Assembly: GCF_003086295.3 (NCBI RefSeq)
Contig: NC_092042.1
Coordinates: forward strand, 45,568,137-45,632,136
DNA: 64,000 nt
Direction: 5' to 3'
DNA from: Arachis hypogaea
Lineage: Eukaryota > Streptophyta > Magnoliopsida > Fabales > Fabaceae
Both the position numbers and the translations under genes were made by a program. Positions 11,485 through 23,946 of the stretch are shown here, piece by piece (the first letter of the stretch is position 1; each line of letters opens with the position of its first letter). A model generated the notes under the pieces. That model was not told the DNA's origin and ran no database searches. It saw only the letters and a list, made by a program, of their open reading frames with translations.

Positions 11485-13183
11485 CTAAGTCTCATTACCA
11501 AATAACTTGGCATTCAACCTCATGATTGCTCTTAGATACCGAGAAACTTGCTCTTCAACAATATCTTCATCTTCTTCAGAGGAAGAATACTCATCAGAGC
11601 TCATGAATGGTAATAGGAAGTTTAGTGGAATCTCTATGGTCTCTATATGAGCCTCAGATTCCTTTGGTTCCCAATTAGGGAACTTCTTAGTGGTCAGTGG
11701 ACGTCCATTGAGGTCTTCCTCACTGGAAATCACTGCCTCTTCCTCCTCTATAGGTTCGGCCATTTTCGTTATATTGATGGCCTTGCACTCTCTCTTTGGA
11801 TTCTCTTCTGTATTGCTTGGGAGAGTACTAGGAGGAGTTTCAGTAACTCTTTTACTCAACTGACCCACTTGTGCCTCCAAATTTCTGATGGAGGACCTTG
11901 TTTCAGTCATGAAACTGATAGTGGCCTTAGATAGATCAGAGACAATGGTTGTTAAGCCAGAAAGGCTCTGCTCAGAATTCTCTGTCTGTTGCTGAGAAGA
12001 TGATGGAAAAGGCTTGCTATTACCAAACCTATTTCTGCCACCATTATTGTTATTGAAGCCTTGTTGAGGCTTCTGTTGATCCTTTCATGAGAAATTTAGA
12101 TGATTTCTCCATGAAGGATTATAGGTGTTTCCATAGGGTTCTCCTATGTAATTCATTTCTTCCATTGCAGGATTCTCAGGGTCATAAGCTTCACCTTCAG
12201 AGGAAGCTTCTTTAGTACTATCAGATGCAGCTTGCAAATCAGTCAAATTCTGAGAAATCATATTAACTTGTTGAGTCAATATTTTGTTCTGAGCCAATAT
12301 GGCGTTCAGAGTATCAATCTCAAGAACTCCTTTCTTCTAAGTCATCCCATTATTCACAGGATTTCTTTCAGAAGTATACATGAACTGGTTATTTGCAACC
12401 GCCCTCAATGAGTTCCTGAGCTTCTGCAGGGGTTCTCTTCAGATGAAGAGATCCACTAGAAGAGTGGTCCAATGACATCTTGGACAATTCAAACAGACCA
12501 TCATAGAATATATCCAAGATGCTCCATTCTGAGAGCATGTTAGAAGGACACCTTCTAATCAATTGCTTGTATCTTTTCCAAGCTTCATAGAGGTATTCAC
12601 CTTCTTTCTGTCTGAAGGTTTGGACATCCACTCTAAGCTTGCTCAACTTTTGAGGTGGAAAAAATTTGGCCAAGAAAGTAGTGACCAACTTGTCCCAAGA
12701 GTTCATGCTTTCTCTAGGTTGTGAGTCCAACCATATCCTAGCTCTATCTCTTACAGCAAAGGGGAAAATCATAAGTCTGTAGACCTCAGGATCAACCCCA
12801 TTGGTCTTAACAGTATCACAGATCTGCAAGAATTCAGCTAAGAACTGATGAGGATCTTCCGATAGAAGTCCATGAAACCTGCAATTCTGCTGCATTAGAG
12901 AAACTAATTAAGGCTTAAGCTTAAAGTTGTTTGCTCCAATGGCAAGAATTGAGATGCTTCTTCCATAGAAGTTGGAAGTATGTGCAGTATAGACACCAAG
13001 CATCTTCCTTGCATCTCTAGCATTGTTGTTGGGTTCAGCTGCCATGTCTGCTTCTTTTTCGAAATTTTCTATAAGGTCATCTCTGGAGTGTTGTGCTTTA
13101 GCTTCTCTTAGCTTCCTCTTCAGAGTTCTTTCAGGTTCAGGATCAGCTTCAACAAGAATGTCCTTATCCTTGTTCCTACTCAT
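11485..13183 (-). pseudogene. gag: E2 gag pseudogene
   Basis: Ty3/gypsy gag starting at ATG 13183 (MSRNKDKDILVEADPEPERT). In order: a basic N-terminus, GRSISILAIGANNF, then the gag core (MQQNCRFHGLLSEDPHQFL, RLMIFPFAVRDRARIWLDS, FLAKFFPPQKLSKLRVDVQT, LYEAWKRYKQLIRRCPSNM). A spacer with NTYNPSWRNHLNFS follows, a signature of Athila-like gag, then a Glu/Ser-rich C-terminus. No CCHC zinc knuckle is visible. Breaks: CAA to TAA near 12905-12907, a one-base insertion near 12400, TAG in GMT*KKG, TGG to TGA near 12083, and CAG to TAG between gag and protease (near 11482-11484). Several are C-to-T type changes. E3 gag at 46196-47624 is its closest relative here. Confidence 0.85.
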
Positions 13184-15135
13184 ATGAAAAAGAAGAGAAT
13201 AAAGGGAGTAGTGGAATCATGTATGTCACAGTATAGAGATTCCTTATGTGAGTATAAGAATAGAAGAATAGAAGAATGAGAAGAGAGAGGAGATGAGTAA
13301 TTTGAACAGAGAGAAGAGAGAGGGGTTCGAATTATGAGTAGAAGAGAAGTGTTAGCAATTAAATAGAATAAATAGAAAGAGATGAGAGACAGAGTATTCG
13401 AATTTTAAGGAGAGGGAAAAGAAAAATATTTTTCTTTTTATTTACATGATCAAGTTAGTTTCGAAAAAAAAGAAATAAAATAAAATTAGAATTTAAAATA
13501 ATTAGTTAATTAAAAAGAATTTTTTGAAGAAAATGGTTAGTGATTTTCGAAAATTGGAAGTGGAAAAGTAGTTAGGTGGTTTTGAAAAAGATAAGAAATA
13601 GTAAACTTTTTAAAATTAAAATAAACAAGTCAAATAGCTAGTTGAAAAAGATTTGAAAATAAATTTTGAAAAGATAAAAAGTTAGAAAAAGATTTTGAAA
13701 TTAAAATTTTAAAAAGATATGATTGAAATTTATTTTGAAAAAGAATTGAAAAAGAAATTAAAAAGATTTGATTTTTAAAATTAAAGTTGATGACTTGACA
13801 AACAAGAAACTAAAAGATATGATTCTAGAATTCAAAGATTGAACCTTTCTTAGCAAGAAAGTGACAAAGTTAAAATTTTTGAATCAAGACATTAATTGTT
13901 AAAGGGATTTTCGAAAATGTGAAATGAAATTAAGAAAAAGATTCTTTGAAAATTTATTTTAAAATTTTCGAAAACATTAAAAGAAAAATAAAAAAGATAA
14001 GATAAAAAGATATGATTGATAAAAGATAATATGAAAAAGATAAGATTTTAAAATTTAAAATGGGATGAAAAAGATAGCCATTTAAATTTATGAATTAAAA
14101 CACGAAAATTCAAAAAGAAAAAAATTGAATTGGAAACGAAATTTCCTCCCCCTTGCTGTTCTGGCCATTCTGGGCGTTTAACGCTCATTTGGTAGCCATT
14201 TTGGGCGTTTAACGCCCAGCCAAGTACCCTGGCTGGCGTTAAATGCCAGAAATCCCTTGTTACTGGGCATTTTTCTGAACGCCCAGGATGCTGCTGTTTC
14301 TGGTGTTAAACGCCTAGAATGCTGTCCATTCTGGCATTTAACCCCCAGAATGATACCTTTACTAGCATTTTAACGCCAGTGAGCTCTTTTTTTCTGTAAT
14401 TCTTCTGCTTTATGTTCTGAACCTTCATTTCTCTATATTATTTACTAAAAAGATATATATATATATATATATATTTTAATTTGAAATTTTGACTTGACTA
14501 ACAAGAAACAACTAAATTTTAAAAAAATTTTGACCAAGTCAACTCAAAATTTCAAAAATTGTGAGATGAAAAAGGAGAAGATATTTTTTTGACTTTTGAA
14601 TTTTTAATGAGGAGAGAGAAAAACAACAAAATGGAACAAAATATAAAAATTTAAGATCAAAACAAGTAATGCATGCAAGAACACTTTGAATGTCAAGATG
14701 AACACCAAGAACATATTTTTGAAAATTTTTTAAGAAAAGAAAGACATGCAAGACACCAAACTTAAGAACTTTTGTACTAGGGACACTAACAATTCGAAAA
14801 TGCACAAGAAAAACTAGAAAAGACACAAAACAAGAAAAATTAAAGATCAAACAAGGAAAATCATCAAGAACAACTTGAAGATCAAGAAGAACACAATGCA
14901 TATATTTTTGAAAATTTAAGAAAACTTAAAACATGCAATTGACACCAAACTTAAAATTTGACACTAGACTCAAATAAGAAACACAATATATATATATATA
15001 TGGTTTTATGATTTTATTAAAAAAATATATCTTTTTTTTTGGAACTTTTTGAAAAGAAAATAAAGGTTGAAACAAGAAAGAAGGTTACCTAATCTAAGCA
15101 ACAAGATGAACCGTCAGTTGTCCAAACTCGAACAA
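13184..15135 (-). mobile_element. E2 5' leader
   Basis: About 1.95 kb between PBS and gag with no coding signal. It is rich in AAAAGATATGATT-like A-rich repeats (13600-14100), has a palindrome array of GGCGTTTAACGCCCAG type (about 14166-14375), two (TA)n microsatellites (about 14453-14475 and 14985-15002), and ACACCAAACTTAA copies at about 14752 and 14942. Confidence 0.7.
14166..14375 (-). repeat. Palindrome array GGGCGTTTAACGCCC in E2 leader
   Basis: Five to six imperfect units such as TGGGCGTTTAACGCCCA and TGGCGTTAAATGCCAG. It matches the position of the E3 array at 48430-48556. Confidence 0.85.
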
Positions 15136-15153
15136 TCCCCGGCAACGGTGCCA
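15136..15153 (-). other. E2 primer-binding site, tRNA-Asp type
   Basis: TCCCCGGCAACGGTGCCA on the plus strand, one base off the tRNA-Asp 3' end as I recall it, six bases from the LTR. Confidence 0.8.
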
Positions 15154-15159
15154 AAAACT

Positions 15160-16927
15160 TGGTGCACGAAATTGTGATCACACTTTTCACAACACCGATA
15201 CAACTAACCAGCAAGTGCACTGGGTCGTCCAAGTAATAAAACCTTACGCGAGTAAGGGTCGATCCCACGGAGATTGCCGGCTTGAAGCAAGTTATAGTCA
15301 TCCTGTAAATCTTAGTCTGGCGGATTCAATTGGTTATGAGTTTTGATAATTAAAAGATAAATAAAACGCAAATTAAAATAAAGATACTTATGTAATTCAT
15401 TGGTGGAAATTTCAGATAAGCGTTTGGAGATGCTTTGTTGCTTTTGAACCTCTGCTTTCCTATTGTCTTCATCCAATCATGCGTGCTCTCTTCCATGGCA
15501 AGCTGTATGTTGGTGGATCACCGTTGTCAATGGCTACCATCCGTCCTCTCAGTAAAAATGATCCAGCTACGGTTTCTGTATAGCTAATCAACTGTAGAAT
15601 TTCTTGTCACGGATGAAAAATACCAGGCATAGCTACCGCACGACTAATCATCTATCGGTTCTCACTTGTGTTGGAATAGGATCTCTCTATCCTTTTGCAC
15701 ACTGTCACTACGCCCAACAGTCTTGAGTTCGAAACTCATCACATTCATCCCGTCCCAGATCCTACTCGGAATACCACAGATAAGGTTTAGACTTTTCGGA
15801 TCTCAAAAATGCTGCCAATTGGTTCTAGCCTATACAACGAAGGTTCTAATCTCACGAATTCGAATACTCTGTTGTTAGGAGAGGCGAGTCAAATCCGTGG
15901 ATCAGAAACCCAAGAGACTATACTCCAGCTTTCATCCAATGACTACGTTGAACATCAAGTAGACCGCTTGTGGTTGTCACGCATGCAGATCTTGGCTAAG
16001 TGGGTAACGAAGATAGTGGGTGATTGTCACGGGTCACCCCTTCATTCTGACTTAACTGAATTAAGTACGAGAGTATACTTAGAGAATAAGTAAGCGTGAA
16101 TTGAAAGACAAACAATAGTACTTGCATGCATTAATTCATGAAGAACAGCAGAGCTCCGCACCTTAATCTATGAGGTGTAGAAACTCCACCGTTGGAAAAT
16201 ACATAAGAGAAAAAGGTCTAGGCATGACTGAATGGCCAGCCTCTCCAAATATGAAAAATATCATAAAAGTCTGAAAAAGGGATCCGAATACAATAGGAAA
16301 AGTGCTATTTATACTAAACTAGTTACTAGGGATTACAGAAAATGAGTAACTAAGTGCAGATAGTGCAGAAATCCACTTCCGGGTCCCACTTGGTGTGTAC
16401 TTGGGCTGAGCATTGAGCTTTACATATGCATAGGCTTTTTCTGGAGTTAAACGCCAGCTTGGATGCCAGTTTGGGTGTTTAACTCCCGTTCTGGTGCCAG
16501 TTCCGGCGTTTTACGCCAAAAAAAAGGTCTTTGGTGGCCATTTTATCGCCAGTTTGGGCCATCAAATCTCGAGCAAAGTATGAACTATTATATATTGCTG
16601 GAAATCCCAAGATGTTATCTTTCTAGCCCAATTGAGAACGTGCCAATTAGACTTCTGTAGCTCTAGAAAAACGCGTTTGAGTGCAGGGAGGTCAGAATCC
16701 AACAGCATTTGCAGTCCTTTCTCAGCCTCCGAATCAGATTTTTGCTCAGGTCCCTCAACTTCAGCTAGAAAATACCTGAAATTACAGAAAAATACACAAA
16801 CTCATAGTAAAGTCCAGAAATATGATTTTTGCATAAAAACTAATAAAAATATAATAAAAAGTAACTAAAACATACTAAAAACTACCTAAAAACAATGTCA
16901 AAAAGCGTATAAATTATCCACTCATCA
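15160..16927 (-). mobile_element. E2 5' LTR
   Basis: About 1.77 kb, from TGGTGCACG to CACTCATCA. TATA box TATAAATA (sense) at 16306-16313; GGAGCTCTGCTGT block at about 16146-16158; U3 palindromes at about 16440-16555; U5 hairpin CCTTAC-GCGA-GTAAGG at 15242-15257. It lies in the palindrome array of another LTR that resumes at 16928. Confidence 0.9.
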
Positions 16928-17415
16928 CGTGGCACGCCAGCCATCATTCCTTACTAGGGTGTGCCACTCAAGTCTCAGGCGTGGCATGCTAGAATCACCA
17001 ACCAACAAGAAGAAGACCTGGGCGTGCCACTTAGGTTCTGGGCGTGGCATGCCAACGAAGGAACCAAGCACACAAATTGGCGTGGCATGCCAGACCCTGG
17101 GCGTGTCACGCCAGTTCAACTTTCCAGAAACAAGGAGAAGAAGGAGAAGGCCTGGGCGTGCCACTTGAGCTTGAAGGTGTGGCATGCCAGGCTAACCTAG
17201 GTTTTAAAAGGGTCTGGGCGCGCCACTTGAGCTCGAAGGTATGGCACGCCAAGCTACACAAGTGCTTAGAGAACCCTGGGCGTGCCACTTGAGCTCGAAA
17301 GCGTGGCACGCCAGGGATGCCAATGTTAGGGGCATGCCACTTGAAGAGTTGGGCGTGGCGCGCCAAGCCAAAATTGGAGCTAGGCGTGGCACGCCATTGA
17401 AGCGCCGGTCACACG
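16928..17415 (+). repeat. Palindrome array GGCGTGGCACGCC
   Basis: More than ten units of GGCGTGGCACGCCA and half-units GGCGTGCCACTTGAG, spaced about 30-60 bp. It holds the same place before the TATA box as the AACGTT array of F2a. Confidence 0.9.
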
Positions 17416-18510
17416 CCAGCCACTGGAGGTCACGTTTATTGAGTTTCTTTTTCCCTCCAATTGTACTTTTCTTTTCTTTTTGTACTTTTTTAATTCTAGT
17501 AGTGGTAGTAGTAGTATAAATAACCCCTGGAAGTACTAAGAAAGGTGTTCTTGTTATTGGAGTTGCATAGTAGCTTTTGTTGAAAGCATAGTTAGATTTA
17601 CTTTTCACCTTCTTCCATCTCTTGTACTTTTCCTTTAGCTATGAGTAGCTAACTTCTCACTCATTGGGAGAGAGAGCTCTGTTGTACTTGATGGATTAAT
17701 GATAGTGAATTTCTTCTTCTCTTCATCTTCTCTTTGATTTGCTAGAAGGAATTTCGTTTTAATGATTAGTGTTCAATCATCTTGGGAAAGAGGTTGAATG
17801 CGAAATGGGTTTCATGGGAACCTTGGAAGAGGAAACATGAAACTAGCTTGAAATCCTTTCTTACACTTGAGTAGAATCTGGGTTTTGGTGATATGATATG
17901 GTGACATATAATCCACCCACTACTTGGACCTATGATGATGTGTGGTATAATCAGGGACCAAGCATATCTCTCTTCATGAGCAATTAGACCAAGGAATTGG
18001 CTGATTATCAAGATCTGAGAGATTGAGTCACCAAGGGATTGGGGCTCAATCAATCATGATTGCCAAGAGGTCAATGAGTTGCATGATTGAAGATGAGATG
18101 AGCTAGATTTAATCCAAAAAGAACAATATCTCCCAATCTCAATGAATCCCCCTATTCTTATCTTCTACTTTCTTTATAGCTTTCTTTATAATTATGTCAA
18201 TCCCCATTCCCATTTTATAATTAAGTCATTTATGATTCTGCACTTTACATTATTGCCATTTTCTTTTATGCACTTTACTGCTTCTCTTTACTTTTGAGTC
18301 ATTTACTTTCCTATTTATTTACAATTCTGTAATCATACTCTATATTGCTCAGCTTGACTAATTCACCAATTAATTAAAATTGCTCAAATCTACCAATCTC
18401 TGTGGATATGATCCCACTCCACTGTGGGTTACTACTTGGCGATAATTTTGGTGCGCTTGCCAAAAGATCGGGTTCATAATCAAAATTTTGAGGGGTGTGA
18501 ATTCCGGTCA
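16928..18510 (+). mobile_element. LTR F2b, plus strand, interrupted by E2
   Basis: The 3' part of a plus-strand LTR related to F2a. It starts inside a GTGGCACGCC palindrome array (16928-17415), then has a TATA box TATAAATAA (17515-17523), an AGAGCTCTGTTGTA block (about 17672-17685), and the U5 hairpin CCCAC-TCCACT-GTGGG (18413-18428). Next is CTACTTGGCGATAATTTTGGTGCGCTTGCC. The end is placed at about 18510 (CCGGTCA), by analogy only. The missing 5' part would lie beyond E2 and E1, outside the window. No target duplication could be checked. Confidence 0.65.
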
Positions 18511-18640
18511 TTATAATGCAAGAATGCTAAATTAGCTAGCTATGAAAATTTATTTTACACTTACATTATAGCACACCTGAAAGAAATAAATCATTAAATT
18601 AAACAAGTAAATAAAAAAAACAACAATATTGTTATTACAT
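18511..18640. other. Short AT-rich spacer
   Basis: Nothing recognisable between the LTR and the hAT-like element. Confidence 0.5.
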
Positions 18641-18648
18641 ATATTAAC

Positions 18649-19981
18649 CAATGTTCTGAAAATTAGATTGGACCGGCCGGTTCGACTGGGTTAATCAAAA
18701 ATTGGTCATCTGGTCGGTCTGGTTGACTCCCGGAACCATCTTATATAAAATCGGCAAAAAACTGGCTGAACCGGTGGTTAATTGACTAACAGGGACAAAT
18801 CAGCCGGGTTTTTTTAGACCTTGGTTTTTTAACATGCCCTAAAATAGTAAAATGCGTCGTTTTGAGGCTATAACCTAACCCAACGAAGCCACTCACTCAA
18901 CTCTCACTCTCTGTACCGTTCTCCTCTCTCAACTTTCACTCTCTCACTGCTCTAATGCTCTGCACCACTGTCATCCACCATTCGTCGCCGTTCTCTTGCA
19001 TTTGCCTACTTCTCCTTCCTTTACTCTGGTTCACACCTTCAACTATGGATCTCTGACTCTCTAGCTCTTTGCTTTACTTTTCTTTGTGTCTCCATCTCTA
19101 CTTTGTTTCGTGCCCTCATTCTTCACCGTTGTTGGGTACCTGTGTCGGCATCAGTGTTAGCATCGACGTCTCTAGCTCCTAATTTGAGCTTCTAATTAGT
19201 AGCAGTAGCCAGCAAGTTTACAGTTTCCCCGATCTGAGATCCAGTGTTATCATGGCGGCCATATCTAAGATCTACCTCGCTTTCTTGTTCACTTGCTACT
19301 CCATCGATCTGTCTACCAAGTACTGGTTTCTACTCTTTTACTTGTTTATTTTTTCAGAGTTCAATTTTTGAATGTTGTTGTCAGTATGAGAAATCTTTTC
19401 TATCTTGCTGTTGTGGAAATTGGAATCCCTAGGATTTGGAGCTGAGCTAGCATGAGTTTTTGTGGAATCTTGATATGGAAGAAGCATTAGAAGCATGTGT
19501 TTTTTGTGATTTCAGAGCAATTCTCGTTGTATCTGAGTGTTTATGGTGGTTCTTGAAGTCTGTAGTATTGAATCTCAGGTTTGGTTGCTTTTGGAGGAAA
19601 TTCGAAATGAGAGGAATGAAAAAAGGGCTTTAAAAGACTACTATTGTTGAGCTGAAAGAACAATTGGCAAAGAAAATTCTGAGAAATGTTAGAGCCCAAG
19701 GGCATCCCTACGTTGAGCTATGTAAGCTTAGAAAGAAGAAGAACATTTTTTTTCTGTATTCTGTGTCTTAAGACTTGTTTCATTGATGATGTTTTGTATC
19801 AACATTTGAGAGATAATTTGCATACGTGGAAACTATCTACTGCTGAGAATCACTCTTTTGAAACTAAATTTCTGGCTTTTTAATTAAACCGGTTCAATCA
19901 TGGTTCGACTTTGGTTGAAAGATTGAACATTTAACTAGTCACTCGACCGGTTCAATGACTGGTCCGCTTCTAGCAACCTTG
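18649..19981. mobile_element. hAT-like non-autonomous element
   Basis: A 1,333-bp segment with an exact 8-bp flanking duplication ATATTAAC (18641-18648 and 19982-19989). Its ends are imperfect inverted repeats: CAATGTTCTGAAAATTAG from the left and CAAGGTTGCTAGAAGCGGAC from the right, both continuing into GACCGG/ACCGGTTCGA-rich subterminal sequence. An 8-bp duplication and CA..TG-type ends fit the hAT superfamily. The interior is CT-rich and looks like a 5' untranslated region (18900-19250) followed by short frames. No transposase is visible, so it would need enzyme from elsewhere. Confidence 0.7.
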
Positions 19982-19989
19982 ATATTAAC

Positions 19990-20937
19990 TCAATTATTCG
20001 ACATAAAAGATTTCTCCAACTGAAATAATCAGGAAAAAAAATAAAGAAATAATATTACATAATCAATAAAATTTAAAAAATAAAGAAATAATATTACATG
20101 ATCAATAAAATTTAGAGTCTTGCTACACTTTAAGTATTTTTGGTAATTAAGTCTAACCAAATTAACACAAATCCAATAAAAATTATTCACATAATTTGTG
20201 CGTAAATCACACAATTCTCTTTTTTACAGTTTTTTTATTTCTTTTTCTTCTTTGTTTTTTTTCTTATTTTTATTTTTTTAAGAACGTGAAACAAAAAAAA
20301 TTTTAAAAAATATGAAAAAGAAGCCGAAAAAGAAAAAGATGATAATGATAAAAAAAGAAGAGAAAGTAAAAGTTTGAATTGTGTAAAATTTATCAAAAAA
20401 TAGTACCGAAATTTCTTAATTATGACACAGAAAAAATTTTATTTTGACAATAAAAATTTTTTAACCATGACACAATTTTTAAACCAATTAAAAGTTATAA
20501 AAAAGTTCTACCGTGATATATAAAATTTTTTAATCATGACACATAAAAGTTTTTAACTAATTAGAATTTATCGAAAACAAAGATAATACTAAAATTTATT
20601 AACCGTAATAAAAAAATTTTTTGAAATGACAGGAATTTCAATAGGACAATATATAGTTTATAAATTAAAGTTCTAGAGATCAAAATACATAAACAGTACA
20701 AAAATTTCTTCGTCAGGACACAATATGTATGAAAAAACTTTTAAATTTGTGTCACTGTAATAAGGAGCATGAAGAATGAAGAATTGTAATTTAATCCACA
20801 AGTTTTGGCCAATAAATCTCCTCACTTCCCCAAAGCTTCCTAAAAGTAAACAATTTATTATTTATTCTTGTCTTCCTTAATCATTAACAACTTAATTACA
20901 TGACAAAATCGTAGAAGGAACATAATTATAGCAATCA
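19990..20937. other. AT-rich region with degenerate ATGACACA repeats
   Basis: No gene seen. Between about 20400 and 20730 a loose repeat of the form ATGACACAnAAATTTTT(T)AAC occurs several times, partly in both orientations. Confidence 0.4.
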
Positions 20938-21075
20938 AGATCACGGGAGGACCCCTTGTTTCTGAGCAGAGACGTGGATTATTGGAAGGAGATGACAGAA
21001 GCGCACATGTTCAGGGCCAATATGACGGGTCTCAACAAAGAGGAGGTCATGGTTAACGTTGAAGAAAGTGGTTAA
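20938..21075 (+). pseudogene. Small heat shock protein (alpha-crystallin) gene fragment
   Basis: A single open stretch of about 45 codons: RSREDPLFLSRDVDYWKEM, then TEAHMFRANMTGLNKEEVMV and NVEESG before TAA. This matches the start of the alpha-crystallin domain of plant small HSPs, where the usual pattern is D-W-K-E-T-x-E-A-H-x-F-x-A-x-x-P-G-L-x-K-E-E-V-x-V-x-V-E. The consensus is from memory. The Pro of PGL is Thr here. No ATG-led N-terminus or C-terminal half of the domain (the GVL motif) was found nearby, so it is a fragment or a lone exon. Small HSPs act as ATP-independent chaperones; this piece could not. Confidence 0.6.
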
Positions 21076-23613
21076 ACAGCGCATATACGTAGATGACTTG
21101 GTTATTAAAACACTTGGCTGCTTAGTTTTTCCCTAAAAAATCTTTACTACATTTGCTTAATGTTGTCGTTCTTGAAGATATGTGTTCTGCGTCTGAGTTG
21201 TAAAGTTACATTGTAGCTTATTGTGGAGAAAAAGTCTTAAACGTTCCTAATAATTGTTGCAAAAGATAATAAGGCTTTCAATTAAAAAAAAATCTTTTAA
21301 GGTTCTTGATTTTAATTTGTGTAAGATTGATTAGTTACTTCGTTAATTTTATTTTTGAGTTTATATATAGAACATGTTTATATAGCATGTTTAACTATTA
21401 ATTTGTCCGTCAAATACCAATTAAGATTAATAGATTTTTTATTAGAAGCTTTGTTGCTTTCTGAAAATAATTGTCACCGTTATTTAAGGTTTTTTTTTTA
21501 TTTTTTGTTATCTCTTTAATATACATTAGCTAAATTTTTTATGTAATAATTAAAAAATATTAATAATTTTAAAATTTGTTTAGTTATAAAGATTAAATAA
21601 AAGATATATTTTTTAAAAAATTTTTGCATTGTTGATTAATAAAGTTGTTAAGATATTATATTATTAAGATTATGTTAAATTTTAGGTATACTCAATTTAA
21701 ATTAATCATTATAATTCACATAAAGTTATTAATATTAAAATTGTATATACTATTTTATATAATAGATAATGAAAAATTTGTTGGGCCAACCGTGGGGAGC
21801 TCTCGACAATCGGGAAGATTCGGGGAGGAATCAAGCGAGAAAATATAAGATGAAAAAACACCACGTCGAACTCAAAACCTTAAGATGTCAAGTAAATGGG
21901 TCTCTCATCTTATAAACTCCTCACTCTTCCTTATTTTCTTTGATGTGCGACTAACTTCAACACTCCTCACACTTGCAATACTAACAAAATTAACATAATA
22001 TTTCATCTAAATAAATATAACAAATAAAAATATTTATGTTAACTAAATATGTAAATATAATATTAAAAAATTAAATTTTAACATTTTAAAATAATTAATA
22101 ATAAATAGATAAGATTGATAACAACAATTAGTATTCTCGTTAATTTAGTGAATGTATGTAAAAAAATAATTAAAAATAGAGAAAAAAATTGTAAATAATT
22201 TCTAATAATTATTCTAAAAGATAACAAAATTTTTAATAAAATTAATTTTAATCGATACTTAATAAATAAATTAATTAATTAATATGCTACATAGATATAT
22301 TCTATTAATTCAAGAGAGAAATTATTAACGAAATGATTAATCTGTTTCATAAAATTAAAAATTAAGAATCGAAAATGTTTTCTTTATAATTTTTCAAAAA
22401 TATTATTAGAAATGGGGACAGGTATTCACTCTTTATTGAATTGATGACACTGCACGTATATTATAATTTATGTAAATGGAGTTGTCAAATGTGGATCAAA
22501 TTGGTTTTACATGTCTCCAAACTAGGATGGTTTCGTCTTATTAGCGAAGTCATATCCTGAAATTATAATTCAGATGTCAATATATAGATATCGACAGAAT
22601 GAAGAATGTTCATGAAGTGGCAAGGGGCCACGCTCCAATAATTGGCATGCACGTTTTATCCCATAAGAAATGGAGATATGGATCATTATTGAAGATGCTA
22701 ATTAAATTATCCTGTAACCTTAAGAAGATCATAATAATACAAAATTATTTTGTTAAAGTGGAAGAGTACACGTATACGTAGATGAACAACACGAAACCGG
22801 CCATTCCTTTATATCATGACGGACAACTTGGCCCATGAAGACTTTATAGATATATATACATTTATCATTATCCACTATTAATTGATTGATAAATTGCTAT
22901 CTTAATTAGCAGTAAATAATAAAGACAGATTATTATCCTTAGCAGGTACCACCAGTTTCGGGTTTTTTTATGCTATGTGAAATTTAAAAAAAATGTTACG
23001 TATATATTTTAAAATGATCAGTTCCTAATATATATAGTTTAATCTATTTTTAATATATATTTATATTTTAATATATATTTTATATTAATAATTAATTTTA
23101 ATAACTAATTTTAATATATAAGTAACACGGTTAAAAATTTAATTATCTTTTTTCTTCGACCTTTTCTTTCATTATATATTCATGTTTAGTACATGTAACC
23201 TAATCATCATCACATGCAATGTTGGGAGGCTATGGAATATTGGCATCTGCATTTTAGTATAGAGAATCATACGGGTCAGCATTTTTAGTAAAATAAAATA
23301 AAAATTAATTAGTATTATTTTAATATAAAATAATATAAAAAAAATTACATTTTATTTTCAGTTTAGTTATATCGTGTGCGAATATTCCTAGTTATACGAA
23401 ATTTGTCAATATTTTAATATTAAATTTAAATTTCCTTTTCAATAAATGCTTACCATTCACCTCTAAATAAAAATATAATCAATATATTTTTTCTGTTATA
23501 AATAATAATCATATTTCATTTCAACACAATCTCTCAAAAGTTATAAAAATTTAATTTTAATATACATAATATAAAACATTTTACACAATTATCAATTCAA
23601 ATTTTTTTAGATA
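21076..23613. other. AT-rich intergenic DNA
   Basis: No gene, LTR or clear terminal repeats recognised. A more GC-rich stretch at about 21779-21990 (GGCCAACCGTGGGGAGCTC onward) has the look of a dispersed repeat, but its boundaries cannot be set. Confidence 0.4.
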
Positions 23614-23905
23614 CACTACAACGAAAGCACAAAATTGTGACGATTCATTTAGGGTTTTGCGGTAGTTTTAAACTGCCGCAAAATAAAATTTTAACGGTTC
23701 GTTAAGCGTCGCTTGATAGGAGGTGGTAATATGATTTTGCGGTGGTTCTAACGAACCGCTAACACAACCGCCACGAAACCAAAAAATAGTGGCGCATGAT
23801 TTATAGGCGATTTAAAACTGTCGCTATCTGTCCAACATTGATTTCGGCACAAATTTATCGACGGTTTGAAACCGCTGCTACTTTACAGCCGTTGTTTTTC
23901 TTCAA
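23614..23905 (-). mobile_element. CACTA-like terminus, GCGGTTTTAAACCGC subterminal type
   Basis: Starts CACTACAACGAAAGCAC. Within 290 bp are several copies of a subterminal repeat in both orientations (TTTGCGGTAGTTTTAAACTG, GCGGTGGTTCTAACGAACCG, GACGGTTTGAAACCG). CACTAC ends and inverted subterminal repeats are characteristic of CACTA (En/Spm) elements. The three bases before it are ATA. Confidence 0.65.
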
Positions 23906-23946
23906 AGTATTATCAAACTAAAAGAAAAATACTATCAACAAGCAAA

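Noticed and set aside
16925..17608. Several overlapping frames on both strands of 80-134 codons
   Set aside because: They arise from the GGCGTGGCACGCC array, which lacks stops in several frames.
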